Positions 27,608 through 36,498 of a DNA stretch of 64,000 bases are shown one piece after another. The stretch's first letter is position 1. Each line of letters opens with the position of its first letter. Source of the DNA: Saccharothrix longispora (GTDB taxonomy: Bacteria; Actinomycetota; Actinomycetes; Mycobacteriales; Pseudonocardiaceae); assembly GCF_030852425.1 (NCBI RefSeq), contig NZ_NSDM01000015.1, positions 1 to 64,000 on the forward strand. The letters run 5' to 3'. The notes under the pieces were generated by a model that did not search any database, had not been told where the DNA came from, and saw only the letters and a program-made list of their open reading frames with translations. The translations under genes and the position numbers were made by a program.

Positions 27608-29814
27608 GGGGCCTCCCCCGCTTCCCCCTCCCCCGCGTCTCCGTCCCCGCGCGCCGGTCCGGTCCGGTCGAGGTCGTCGAGCCGCCGTCGGACGTCCTCG
27701 GCCTCGCCGTCCCGGCCCTGCCGCCGGTACAGGTCCAGGGCCTCCCGCCACGCCTCGCGGGCCCGTTCGCGGTGGCCCAGCGCGACGTGGGGGTGGCCGA
27801 GGCGGTCGAGGACCCCGGCGGCCGCGGTGGTGTGGCCGAGGGAGCGGTACAGGGCGAGGGCCCGCTCGTGGTGGTCGACGGCCCGGTCGTGGCGCCCGGT
27901 GCGGTGGTCGGTGAAGCCCAGGCCGTCCAGGGCGTCCGCCTCGCCCTCGGGGTCGTGGTGCCGGCGGTGCAGCGCGAGGGCGGCCCGGTGGTGGTCGCGG
28001 GCGGTGTCGTGGTCGCCGAGCCGGGCGGCGCACCAGCCCACCGCGGTGCACGCCTCGGCTTCCCACACCGGCTGGTCGAGGGCGCGGAAGAGGTCCAGGG
28101 CGTGCCGGGCGTGCTCCAGCGCGCGGCGGTCGTCGCCCCGCCGCTCCCACACCCGGGCGAGGGCGTTGTGGGCGTGGGCCCGCTGGGCGGGGTTGCCGTG
28201 CCGCTCGGCCTGCGCGAGCGCCTCGTGCAGGTGGAGGACGGCCTGTTCATGCTGCCCGAGCGCGGCGTGGGCGCGGCCGAGGAGCCGATGGGCCAGGGCG
28301 CGGGTGGCGGGGTCGGGCAGGTGGTCCGCGACGTCCGCCGCGGCCCGCCACGCGGCCAGGTCGGCGTGGCGGTGCCCGCGCCGCTGGTGGAAGGTGTGCA
28401 GGGTCCAGGCGATCTGCCACACCGCCGCATGCCGCTCCAGGGCGGCGGCGGTCCGCTGGGCGGCCAGCAGGTGCGCGTGGTGGGCGTCCAGCCAGTCCAG
28501 CGCGGCCGCGTGGTCCGGCAGCGGGTGGGGTCGGGCGCCGGCGACGGGCGGGTCGAGCCGGATCGACGTGCGGTGCGGCTTGAGCAGGCGGGCCGCGGCG
28601 AACCCGGTGTGCAGGTGGTGGTCGACCACCCGGTCCAGCGCCGCGCGCCGCGCCGGTCCCGCCAGGTCGTCGGCGAGGCCGGCGGCGTAGGCGCGGACCA
28701 GGTCGTGCATCGAGTAGCGGCCGTGCGGGTGCCGGTCGAGCAGGGACGCGTCCTCCAGGGCGTGCAGGACCCTGCGCGTCTCGGTGCGGGGCAGGCCGCC
28801 GAGGGAGGTGGCGGCGGGCAGGTCGGTGTCCGGACCGGGGGCGATCCCGAGCAGCGCGAACACCCGGCGCTGCCCGTCGGCGAGCCGGCGCAGGGACCAC
28901 GAGAGCACCGCGGGCAGGCTCGCGGCCGGGTCGGTGTCGTGGTCGAGCATCGCCAGCCCGAGTTCGCGCAGTTCGTCCGCGAACTCGGCCAGCGGGACGT
29001 GCGGGCGGGTGGCGGCGTGCCGGGCGGTGATCGCCAGCGCCAGCGGGTGCCGGCCGCACAGCCCGACCAGGGTGTCGACCGCGTCGGGTTCGGCGGCCAC
29101 GCGCGGGCCGCCGAGCCGCCGGGTCAGCAGGGCGTGCGCCTCGGCGTGGGCGAGGACGTCCAGGGGCAGGTGGCGGGCGCCGTGCCGGTCGATCAGGGAT
29201 GCCGGCCTGGTGCGGCCGGTGACCAGCACGGTGCAGGTGGGGCTGCCGGGCAGCAGCGGGACGACCTGCTCGCTCGTGGCGGCGTTGTCCAGCACGACCA
29301 GCACCCGCCTGCCCGCGACCAGGCTGCGGTACAGCGCCGCCTGCGCGGCGAGGTTCGGCGGGAGGCGGTCGGGGGCGACGCCGAGGGCGGTGAGGAAGCC
29401 GCGCACCGCGTCGCCCGGCGCGGTGGGCCGCTCGGCGGGGCTGAAGCCGCGCAGGTCGACGAACAGCTGGCCGTCGGGGAACCGGTGCAGGTTGCGGTGG
29501 GCCCAGGCCAGCGCCAGCCAGGTCTTGCCGATGCCGCCCGCCCCGCCGATCGCCGTGATCACCACCGCCGCGCCGTCCCCGTCGTCCGGTGCGGTGGTCA
29601 GGGCGCGGTCCAGCGCGGCCAGCTCCGCCTCGCGTCCGGCGAACGCCGCCGGCGCGGTGGGCAACTGGCGCGGCACGACCGGCGCGGCCGGCCGCGGTGC
29701 GTGCAGGTGCACGTCACCGTGCACCACCCCGGCCTGCACCACCCCGGCGACCGTCCCGGAGGCGGTGTTGCGGGCCCCCGGCTCGTCGGGCCCGGTCGGC
29801 TTCGGCGTCACCAC
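27586..29814 (-). CDS. NLR-like NB-ARC/TPR ATPase with N-terminal RHIM-like motif
   Basis: The 742-residue STAND protein has three parts. Residues 16-38 hold NTASGTVAGVVQAGVVHGDV, like the amyloid signalling motifs (RHIM-like, core VQAG) found at the N-termini of bacterial NLR-like proteins. An NB-ARC ATPase follows: Walker A GGAGGIGKT near 90-98, Walker B RRVLVVLDN, GLPRT and MHDLVRAYA. The rest is tetratricopeptide repeats (for example HARHALDLFRALDQPVWEAEA). GTG at 29814 is preferred because GGGGGAGG lies eight bases upstream; GTG at 29841 is less likely. The protein lacks the SARP DNA-binding domain of AfsR. It may be a signalling switch or a defence sensor; no effector partner is visible nearby. 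Confidence 0.9.
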   Translation of the reverse strand: MVTPKPTGPDEPGARNTASGTVAGVVQAGVVHGDVHLHAPRPAAPVVPRQLPTAPAAFAGREAELAALDRALTTAPDDGDGAAVVITAIGGAGGIGKTWLALAWAHRNLHRFPDGQLFVDLRGFSPAERPTAPGDAVRGFLTALGVAPDRLPPNLAAQAALYRSLVAGRRVLVVLDNAATSEQVVPLLPGSPTCTVLVTGRTRPASLIDRHGARHLPLDVLAHAEAHALLTRRLGGPRVAAEPDAVDTLVGLCGRHPLALAITARHAATRPHVPLAEFADELRELGLAMLDHDTDPAASLPAVLSWSLRRLADGQRRVFALLGIAPGPDTDLPAATSLGGLPRTETRRVLHALEDASLLDRHPHGRYSMHDLVRAYAAGLADDLAGPARRAALDRVVDHHLHTGFAAARLLKPHRTSIRLDPPVAGARPHPLPDHAAALDWLDAHHAHLLAAQRTAAALERHAAVWQIAWTLHTFHQRRGHRHADLAAWRAAADVADHLPDPATRALAHRLLGRAHAALGQHEQAVLHLHEALAQAERHGNPAQRAHAHNALARVWERRGDDRRALEHARHALDLFRALDQPVWEAEACTAVGWCAARLGDHDTARDHHRAALALHRRHHDPEGEADALDGLGFTDHRTGRHDRAVDHHERALALYRSLGHTTAAAGVLDRLGHPHVALGHRERAREAWREALDLYRRQGRDGEAEDVRRRLDDLDRTGPARGDGDAGEGEAGEAPQNGRPA

Positions 29815-29926
29815 GCGGCCACCTCCCCCGGTCGTGCCCACGACCGGAGCCGCCAGCGTCGCACCACCCCACCGGGTGACCGGCCGACATCGGCCGGATT
29901 CACCCGACCGCCCGAACGGCGGGGAG

Positions 29927-29961
29927 GGTGCGGCGCCCGGTCGGGGGCCGGGCGCCGCACC
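29927..29961 (-). terminator. Terminator of the CBM2 protein gene
   Basis: GGTGCGGCGCCCGG (29927-29940) and CCGGGCGCCGCACC (29948-29961) form a perfect 14-bp stem with a 7-nt loop, 21 bases beyond the stop of the minus-strand gene. Confidence 0.8.
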
Positions 29962-29982
29962 GTGGTCGGGGTCGGCCGGTGG

Positions 29983-31125
29983 TCAGCAGCCGATGGGCGA
30001 GGAGCCGACCGCGACGTCGTCGTACCAGAGGGTGTCGCCGCCGTCGCCGTAGCTCTCCCAGCCCAGCCGCAGGTCGGTGACGGCGGGCCGCCACGCCTTG
30101 TTCAGCCACTGCTGGTCGATGTCGCGCGTGGGCACGCCGTCGACCTGGAGGCCGGCGACCGCCTCGCCGTTGAGGGAGGTGGACAGCCTGCCGGACGGGT
30201 CGATGGTGAACTGGACGCAGTTCCACTGGTTCACCGGCAGCGGCTTGCTCAGCGCGACGCCCTGCGGGCTCTGCTCGGGCAGGGTCGCGTCGTCGGACTC
30301 GCGGTTCCACTGGAGGGCCGCGTTCTGGCCGCCGATGCGCAGGTCCTTGCCGTTGTCGGCGCTGTCCTTGAGCGCCGCGAACGTCACGTGCGCCATCGGC
30401 AGGGCCGTGGTGTGGCGGACGAAGAACCGGCCGTGCACGGTGCCCGTGCCGGTCAGCGGGGTGCCGAAGAAGATGTGGTTGCAGTAGCCCGCCGCGCCGT
30501 TGACGCGCACGGACTTCGAGCCGCTGCGCGCGACCGAGCTGTCGACGCTCACCGTGCCCTGGCCGGTGCAGTTGGCCGCGCCGACGGTCCACCTGCCGCT
30601 CGGCTGACCGCCGGTCTGCTGCTCGAAGTCGTCGCACAGCGTCGCCGTGCCGCAGTCGACCGGAGGCACGTCCGTGGTGGTCGTCGTCGTGGTGGTGGTG
30701 GTGGTGGTGGTGGTCGTGGTGGGGCCGTCACCGCTGCACGAGACGCCGTTGAACGAGAAGTCGGCGGGCACCGCGTTCGTGCCGCTGTAGGTGGCCTGGA
30801 AGCCGAACTGCGCGCTCGCGCCCGTGCCCAGCGCCCCGTTCCACGGCGCGTTGGAGACGGTGACCCGGTTGCCGGACTGCTTGACGTCGGCGCTCCAGCC
30901 GGAGCTGACGACCTGGTTCCCGGCGAAGGTCCAGGAGAGCTGCCAGGAGGTGACCGGAGCGGACTGGTTGGTCACGGTCACGTTGGCGGTGAACCCGGTG
31001 GCCCACTGGTTCAGCTTGTAGTCCACCGCGCAGACGGGTGCGGCGCCGGCGGTGCTGTTCCCGCCGATCACCACCAGCCCCGCCGTCGACACCACAGCGG
31101 CCAGCGCCGCCAGCAGATTTCGCAC
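29983..31125 (-). CDS. Secreted CBM2 protein with Cip1-like C-terminal domain
   Basis: The 380-residue protein has a signal peptide (RNLLAALAAVVSTAGLVVIGG...AGA), a family 2 cellulose-binding module (CAVDYKLNQWATGFTANVTV, SWQLSWTFAGNQVVSSGW, FGFQATYSGTNAVP), a threonine-rich linker coded by a (GGT)8 run, and a C-terminal domain (CDDFEQQTGGQPSGRW, HIFFGTP, HGRFFVRH, GWESYGDGGDTLWYDDVAV). The last domain resembles Cip1-type cellulose-associated proteins, whose fungal member has been linked to glucuronan lyase activity; that assignment is tentative. GTG at 31125 follows AAGGGG. It is likely part of a plant-biomass-degrading secretome. Confidence 0.85.
   Translation of the reverse strand: MRNLLAALAAVVSTAGLVVIGGNSTAGAAPVCAVDYKLNQWATGFTANVTVTNQSAPVTSWQLSWTFAGNQVVSSGWSADVKQSGNRVTVSNAPWNGALGTGASAQFGFQATYSGTNAVPADFSFNGVSCSGDGPTTTTTTTTTTTTTTTTDVPPVDCGTATLCDDFEQQTGGQPSGRWTVGAANCTGQGTVSVDSSVARSGSKSVRVNGAAGYCNHIFFGTPLTGTGTVHGRFFVRHTTALPMAHVTFAALKDSADNGKDLRIGGQNAALQWNRESDDATLPEQSPQGVALSKPLPVNQWNCVQFTIDPSGRLSTSLNGEAVAGLQVDGVPTRDIDQQWLNKAWRPAVTDLRLGWESYGDGGDTLWYDDVAVGSSPIGC
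30691..30714. repeat. (GGT)8 trinucleotide run
   Basis: Eight perfect GGT units, inside a longer GGT/CGT stretch, encode the polythreonine linker on the minus strand. Its length may vary by slippage in steps of one residue without breaking the frame. Confidence 0.9.
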
Positions 31126-31275
31126 AACAACCCCTTCGTTGTCGTTTCTGGGAGCGTTCCCAGAACTGACTGTAACGATCCCGTCACCACCGGGGAATAC
31201 ACCGGGTGCAGCAACGGTGGTTCCGACGAAGGGGTCTGCGCGGTGTGAACGGGACGAACCGGTCACGAACGGGTG

Positions 31276-31313
31276 CCCGGCGCGCGGGGGTGACGAGGGC
31301 CCCGCGCGCCGGG
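31276..31313 (-). terminator. Terminator of the small subtilase gene
   Basis: CCCGGCGCGCGGGG (31276-31289) and CCCCGCGCGCCGGG (31300-31313) form a perfect 14-bp stem with a 10-nt loop just after the minus-strand stop codon. Confidence 0.8.
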
Positions 31314-31318
31314 GACGG

Positions 31319-32515
31319 TCACAGGCCGTTCGTGAACAGCAGGCGGTTGGCCGTGCCGCCCGTCGCGCCGTTGGTGACGACGTTCGGGGTGGCGCCGGAG
31401 TTCAACCAGTTGTGGACGGTCGCCGACGACTGGTCGCCGTGGCGCTGCTTGTAGAGCGCGGCCACGCCGGCCACGTGCGGCGTGGCCATCGACGTGCCGC
31501 TCATCGCGCCGGCGGCGCCGGTGCGCAGGGTGGAGGTGATGGCGCCACCGGGCGCGTAGAGGTCGACGCACGCGCCGGTGCTGGAGAACGACGACCGCGC
31601 GTCGGTGCGCTCGGAGGAGGCCACGACGGACGCGGTCTCGACCTTGCGGGGCAGGCGGTCGCACGAGTTGCCGCCGGTGTTGCCCGCCGAGGTGGCCAGG
31701 AAGACGCCGGCGGCGATCATGTTGCGGATCGCGGTCTCCAGGGCGGCCGACGGGGTGAAGTTCCACGACGTGTTGGCCACGGCCGGCTTGACGTGGTTGG
31801 CGGTCACCCAGTTGACGGCGTTGATCGCGGCCGTGGTGGTGGCGCTGCCGGAGCAGTTCATCATCTTCACGCCGTGCAGCCGCACGCCCTTGGCGACGCC
31901 GTAGGTGTTCGAGCCGATGGTGCCGGCGACGTGCGTGCCGTGGCCGTGGCAGTCGGTGTTGTTGGCGTCCACGGCGTTGAAGTCGAACGTCGCCCGGCCG
32001 CCGTAGTCGGGGTGGCTCGGGGTGATGCCCGTGTCGATGACGTAGGCGTGCACGCCCGCGCCGGTGTAGGTGTACGTGTAGCTCGCCGACAGCGGCAGGG
32101 TGCGCTGGTCGACGCGGTCGATGCCCCACGACGGCGGGTTGGCCTGGGTGGCGTCGAGCGCGTCGGTGACCAGCACGTCCTGTTCGATGGCGGTGACGGC
32201 GGGGTCGCGGCTGAGCTTGCGCAACTGGGCCGGGGTGAGCTTCGCGGAGAACCCGGTGAACGCCGTGTCCCACACGTGCGTCGGGGTGGCGCCCGCGGTG
32301 GCGGCGACGGCCCGCCCGCTGCGCGCGGTGCGGGCCAGGGCGGAGGTGTCCAGGCTGACGATGTAGGTGTCCGCGACGGGTCGGACCGTCGCGGACGAGG
32401 TGGCGTGGTGGACGTCGGCCTGGTGCGCGGGGGCGGCCTGGGCCGTCCCGGCGGTGAGGCCGACGGCCGTGGCGGCGGCGGAGAGGACGGCGAGTGTTCG
32501 CGTGGAAGGACGCAC
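31319..32515 (-). CDS. Secreted S8 subtilisin-like protease
   Basis: This 398-residue preproprotease has a signal peptide (1-28), an I9-type propeptide (about 45-118) and a proteinase-K-like domain with Asp161 (AYVIDTGI), His192 (GHGTHVAG) and Ser342 (SGTSMATPHVAG). It lacks the C-terminal modules of the larger subtilase at 23.6 kb, ending in TANRLLFTNGL right after the catalytic domain. One oddity is ANTSWNFTP where the large enzyme has ANMSLGG. ATG at 32515 follows a GGAG-containing leader. It is probably an extracellular nutrient-scavenging enzyme. Confidence 0.95.
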   Translation of the reverse strand: MRPSTRTLAVLSAAATAVGLTAGTAQAAPAHQADVHHATSSATVRPVADTYIVSLDTSALARTARSGRAVAATAGATPTHVWDTAFTGFSAKLTPAQLRKLSRDPAVTAIEQDVLVTDALDATQANPPSWGIDRVDQRTLPLSASYTYTYTGAGVHAYVIDTGITPSHPDYGGRATFDFNAVDANNTDCHGHGTHVAGTIGSNTYGVAKGVRLHGVKMMNCSGSATTTAAINAVNWVTANHVKPAVANTSWNFTPSAALETAIRNMIAAGVFLATSAGNTGGNSCDRLPRKVETASVVASSERTDARSSFSSTGACVDLYAPGGAITSTLRTGAAGAMSGTSMATPHVAGVAALYKQRHGDQSSATVHNWLNSGATPNVVTNGATGGTANRLLFTNGL

Positions 32516-32627
32516 GTGTCGGCTCCTCGGGCGGTCCCCGGGCCGGTGCGCTCCGACGCAGGGTTGACGGAGCGGACATCACTCGTCCGGGGTCACCCCA
32601 GCAGCCTGACCAGCGGTGATCACGTGG

Positions 32628-33482
32628 TCAACCGAGGTCGGCCGATCGGCCGCGCGGCACGTCACGCTGGGTGGACATAACCGACAACTGGTAAGGGGGA
32701 CGTCGCTCGGGCGGCCTCTTGGCCGGGACCGTCCGGGTCATCGCCACGCCCGCGAGCACCACCAGCACGCCGAGGACCACGCGCGGCGTGAGCGGTTCGC
32801 CCAGGAAGACCGCGCCGAGGGCGACGGACACCACGGGCAGCACGAGCACGACGGCCGCCACGACCGCCGTCGCGCTCGGCGTGGCGGGTGCGCGGTCGAA
32901 CGGCAGCGCGAGCGCGCCGAGGCCGGTGGCGGCGGCGAGCCGGGCCGCGGACACGGCCAGCGGCGCGCCGTGCCCGACGAGGGTCCGTCCCATGTGGGCG
33001 AACGCGACGGCGTAGCTCGCGGCGACGGCCGCGAGGGCGAGCACGCCCCACCCCGGCACACCGCCCGCCGCGGGGCGAAGATGAGCAGCACGCCGCCGAA
33101 CCCGAGGACCAGCCCGAGCACGCGGGCCGGCGTGGTGCCGCGTTCGGAGCCGGCAGCAGCCCGATGAGCAGCGACCACAGGGGCGTGGTGGCGTTGAGGA
33201 CACCGGCCACACCGGAGTCGACGCTCTGCCGGCCGATGCCGAACAGCAGGAACGGCACGGCGTTGCAGAACAGCGCGGCGACGACGAGGTGCGGCCACAG
33301 CCCGCGCGGCAACCGCTGCCGGGACCGGCGGGCCGGGACCAGCAGCACGCCGGCCCCGAGGGCGCACCGGACGACGGCCACCTGCACGGGTGTGAAGCCG
33401 GTCAGGGCCAGTTCGATCCACAGGAACGCCGACCCCACAGCAGGGCCGGCACCCCCGTCCGCAGTGCGCTCCGCCCGGTCAT
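32628..33482 (-). pseudogene. EamA/DMT-type transporter split by three frameshifts
   Basis: Joining three frames gives a normal EamA exporter of ten hydrophobic segments. It starts ATG 33482 (MTGRSALRTGVPALLWG), then GSAFLWIELALTGFTPVQVA to PLWSLLIGLLP, then TTPARVLGLVLGFGGVLL, then GVLALAAVAASYAVAFAHMG to GVLVVLAGVAMTRTV. Each junction needs one extra G: near 33436 in a G run, near 33151 (GG for GGG) and near 33078. Either the gene is decayed or the sequence has homopolymer errors; three clean single-base losses in G runs favour checking the raw reads. The substrate of the original transporter is unknown. Confidence 0.8.
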
Positions 33483-33569
33483 GGGACCACCGTCCCGCGA
33501 CCGACGCTTCAAGAAAAGCGAAACCTGCTCAAGCCGGATCAAGCGGTGCTCCACGATCGGGCCGGGGTG

Positions 33570-34832
33570 TCAGCGGGTGTGGACCAGCAGCTCGTCCACG
33601 CCGTGCACGATCGACGCGGCGCGGAACCCGGGCTGCCGGTCGGCCAGGCGCAGGTCCGGGAACCGGCGCAGCAGGGCGGGGTAGGCCGCGCGCAGCTCCA
33701 TCCGCGCCAGCTCGGCACCCACGCAGCGGTGCGCGCCGTAGCCGAACGCCAGGTGCGCCGAGGACCCGCGGGTGTGGTCGAAGTCGGGCGTGCCCTCGCG
33801 GTTGGCCGCCGACAGCGACACCACGACCACGTCGCCCTCCTCGATCCGCTGGTCACCGACGTCCAGGGCGTGCCGGGCGAAGCGCGGGAACGCCACCTGC
33901 ACCACGCTCAGGTGCCGCAGCAGCTCCTCCACCAGCGGCGCGACCGCGGCGTCGTCGTCGCGCATCGAGGCCCGCGCCCGCTCGTCGCGCAGCAGCACGA
34001 TGGCGCCGAGCGCGAGCATCGAGGCGGTGGTGTCGAACCCGCCGGTGAGCACGCCGTCGGCCAGGCCGGCCAGCTCCTCGTCGCTCACGTCGTCCCCGTG
34101 CTGGCGGATGATCATCCCGATCAGGCCGTCGCCGGGCGAGCGGCGCTCGCGCTCGACGATCTCCTGCATGTACTTCAGCGACTCGGAGATCGCGCCCAGC
34201 GCCTGCCCCGCGCCGCCGCCGAACAGGTCGAACCGGGCGGCGGCCAGCTCCTGGAACCGCTCGCGGTCCTCGTAGGGCACGCCGAGCAGCTCGCAGATCG
34301 TCAGCGACGGGATCGGCAGCGCGAACTCCTTGACCAGGTCCACCGGACCGGGCGCGGCCTCCATGGCGTCGAGCCGCTGCGTGACGATCTCGTCGATGCG
34401 CGGCACGAGCCGGGACAGCCGGCGCATGGTGAACTCGGGTGTGAGCAGCTTCCGCAGGCGCGTGTGGTCCGGCGCGTCCGCGAAGCCGAGACCGCCGGGC
34501 GACTGCTCGATGCGGCCGACCGCGGCGCCGAGGCGGGCGTAATCGTTACTGAACGCCCCTGTGTCGGAAAGCACCTTCTTGGCCTCGGCGTGGCCGGTGA
34601 CCAACCACAGCCGCACCCCGAACGGCACGGGCAGGCGGTGCACCGCCCCTGCCTCCCTCATCCGCTCCAGCTCCGCGACCGGCACCACCCCGTCCCGCTT
34701 CAGCGGGACCAGCGCACGGTCCGGGAGCAGCGACAACGCCCGTGAACCGATCTTGCCCATCACCCACCGCGTCGCCGAACGCCGTGCGACCCACGCCACC
34801 AAGCCGTCGCGCACCGACGCCAGAGTCGACAT
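33570..34832 (-). CDS. Cytochrome P450
   Basis: The 420-residue bacterial P450 has the I-helix motif LTGGFDTTASM, the K-helix ExxR in VEELLRHLSV, and the heme-binding signature FGYGAHRCVGAELARMEL with the cysteine ligand. The N-terminus (residues 1-60) is basic and soluble. ATG at 34832 follows GAGGGG. No ferredoxin or ferredoxin reductase gene is adjacent. The gene is divergent from the B12 operon and its promoter lies in the same gap, but the riboswitch points the other way. Substrate is unknown; hydroxylation of a secondary metabolite is a common role. Confidence 0.95.
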   Translation of the reverse strand: MSTLASVRDGLVAWVARRSATRWVMGKIGSRALSLLPDRALVPLKRDGVVPVAELERMREAGAVHRLPVPFGVRLWLVTGHAEAKKVLSDTGAFSNDYARLGAAVGRIEQSPGGLGFADAPDHTRLRKLLTPEFTMRRLSRLVPRIDEIVTQRLDAMEAAPGPVDLVKEFALPIPSLTICELLGVPYEDRERFQELAAARFDLFGGGAGQALGAISESLKYMQEIVERERRSPGDGLIGMIIRQHGDDVSDEELAGLADGVLTGGFDTTASMLALGAIVLLRDERARASMRDDDAAVAPLVEELLRHLSVVQVAFPRFARHALDVGDQRIEEGDVVVVSLSAANREGTPDFDHTRGSSAHLAFGYGAHRCVGAELARMELRAAYPALLRRFPDLRLADRQPGFRAASIVHGVDELLVHTR

Positions 34833-34912
34833 CCCACACCCCTCATTCCCCAGGTTTGAACTGGTTGACGGTAACCGTACGTAGGGGTGATCAGCATCGC
34901 GCCTGAGGCGGA

Positions 34913-34941
34913 TTGACACGCCGTGATTGGTGAAAGACGAT
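34913..34941 (+). promoter_or_regulatory. Probable promoter of the B12 operon
   Basis: TTGACA (34913-34918) is followed after 17 bases by GACGAT (34936-34941). The predicted transcription start near 34948 would lie just at the 5' side of the riboswitch. Confidence 0.55.
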
Positions 34942-34945
34942 CGGC

Positions 34946-35062
34946 AATCGCGCGTGAACAGGGGAAGCCGGTCGGAATCCGGCGCTGACCCGCAACGGTG
35001 GGTTCCCGCAGGGAACGAGCCCGAACACCTGTCGTGCGCACCGCGCTCCTGACACCGTCGAG
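34946..35062 (+). ncRNA. Cobalamin (B12) riboswitch
   Basis: The core is clear: AGGGGAAGCCGGTCGGAATC, CCGGCGCTGACCCGCAACGG, a stem TGGGTTCCCGCAGGGAACGA and GCCCGAACACCTGTCG match the conserved order of B12 riboswitches (GGGAA, GGT, AATCC, GCTGACCCGCAACGGT and the closing G-rich/C-rich part). It lies in the leader of the five-gene transport operon starting at 35141. High cobalamin should switch expression off. Exact ends are estimates; further pairing around 35070-35125 may form the expression platform. Confidence 0.92.
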
Positions 35063-35140
35063 GTCAACGGGTGGGAGCCCAGGGGGCCGACGACGGCCGC
35101 CCGGGGCCCGCTCGCGCCTTGCGCCCCGGAAAGGTCGACC

Positions 35141-36460
35141 ATGCCGCTCAGACGGACCGCCGCCGCCGCCGTCGCGCTCGCCGCACTGGCCGCGGCCCCC
35201 GCCGCGCAGGCGTGGTCCACCGAGGACCGCGCCGGGACCGCCGGGGGCTGGCTCACGCGGCAGCTCGTGGGCGGCGACCACCTGGAGATCGTCGTCGACG
35301 GCGTCGCCTACCCCGACCAGGGCCTGACGCTGGACCTCGGGTTCGCCCTCGCCGCCGCCGACGTCGCCCGGGACGGCGTGGAGCGCATCGGCGCGTGGGT
35401 CTCCCGACCCGAGGTCATGGGCAACTACCTGCACTTCGACGCCCCGGAGCGGGAGTCGTACGCGGGCGCGCACGCGAAGCTCGCCCTGTTCGCCTCGGTG
35501 TCGGGCGCGGACCCGACGGACTTCGGCGGCGTCGACCTGGTGGCCGGCCTGACCGCGCTCAAGGCCCCGTCCGGCCGGTTCACCGACCGGACGGCGTACC
35601 AGGACTACTCCAACGGCTTCACCCAGGCGTTCGCGGTGCTCGCGCTCGACCGGGCGGGCGGCGCGCCGCGGGACGCCGTCGACTTCCTGGCCGGCGGCCG
35701 CTGCCCGGACGACGGCGGCTACCCGCTGGTGCCGGCGACCGCGCCGTGCACGTCCCACGTGGACGCCACCGCGATGGCCGTGCAGGCGTTGCTGGCCGCC
35801 GATCGGCCGGACGACGCCGCACCGGGCCTGACCTGGCTGGAGCGCCGGCAGGCGGACAGCGGCGGGTTCGCCGGCGAGGACGGTTCCGCCGAGGGCAACG
35901 CCAACAGCACCGGCCTCGCCGCCCAGGCGCTGCGGATGGGCGGCCGGACCGGGGCGGCCGACCGGGCCGTCGCCTTCCTGGAGTCGTTGCAGGTCGGGTG
36001 CTCGGGCCCGGAGGCCGACCGCGGCGCGTTCGCGTTCGACCGGACCGGGTTCGCCACGGGCAGCGCGACGCGCGCCACGACGCAGGCCGTGCTCGGCGTC
36101 GCCGGTGTCGGCTACGCGGCCCTGTCGTCGGTCGGCGACCGCACGGGCGCGCCGGTGCTCGACTGCGCGGGCACGCCTCCGGGCAGCGGCACGACCACCA
36201 CGACGACCACCACTGGGACGACCGGCACCGGGACGACCACGACTGCGGCGTCCACTCCGGACGCCACCTCGACGACGGACGCGCCCCCCGCGACGACCAC
36301 CACGACGACCGAGGTGGTCGCGGTGGGCGGTGGCGGCACCCTCGCCCGCACCGGTGTGGCGGTCGGTCCGGCGCTGTGGCTGGGCGCGCTGCTGGTGGTC
36401 GGTGGCGCGCTGGTGCTGGCGCTGGCCCGCGAGCGGCACGTGGCGCGGGGGCGGCGATGA
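35141..36460 (+). CDS. Surface alpha/alpha-toroid protein of the B12 uptake operon, LAXTG-anchored
   Basis: This 439-residue protein has a signal peptide (residues 1-25, ending AQA), then about 300 residues of helical repeats like prenyltransferase/squalene-cyclase toroids (GLTLDLGFALAAADV, YSNGFTQAFAVLALDRAGG, DATAMAVQALLAAD, STGLAAQALRMGG, ATTQAVLGVAGVGY). A Thr-rich linker leads to LARTG, a hydrophobic segment and a basic tail, the layout of class E sortase substrates. The same fold forms the alpha domain of animal intrinsic factor and transcobalamin. Given the B12 riboswitch upstream I infer a surface cobalamin-binding role. ATG at 35141 follows GGAAAGG. Confidence 0.85.
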   Translation: MPLRRTAAAAVALAALAAAPAAQAWSTEDRAGTAGGWLTRQLVGGDHLEIVVDGVAYPDQGLTLDLGFALAAADVARDGVERIGAWVSRPEVMGNYLHFDAPERESYAGAHAKLALFASVSGADPTDFGGVDLVAGLTALKAPSGRFTDRTAYQDYSNGFTQAFAVLALDRAGGAPRDAVDFLAGGRCPDDGGYPLVPATAPCTSHVDATAMAVQALLAADRPDDAAPGLTWLERRQADSGGFAGEDGSAEGNANSTGLAAQALRMGGRTGAADRAVAFLESLQVGCSGPEADRGAFAFDRTGFATGSATRATTQAVLGVAGVGYAALSSVGDRTGAPVLDCAGTPPGSGTTTTTTTTGTTGTGTTTTAASTPDATSTTDAPPATTTTTTEVVAVGGGGTLARTGVAVGPALWLGALLVVGGALVLALARERHVARGRR

Positions 36461-36498
36461 CCGGACGCCGGTGCGCCACCGCACCGGTCGCACCGTGA
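36457..36498 (+). other. 13-codon linking ORF
   Basis: ATG at 36457 overlaps the stop of the toroid gene (ATGA) and its frame MTGRRCATAPVAP ends at TGA 36496-36498, overlapping GTG 36495 of the next gene (GTGA). It may carry ribosomes across the gap, because no good ribosome binding site precedes the next gene. Confidence 0.3.

Noticed and set aside
27586..29814. AfsR/SARP antibiotic regulator
   Set aside because: NB-ARC and TPR parts match, but the N-terminal OmpR-like DNA-binding and BTAD domains are missing.
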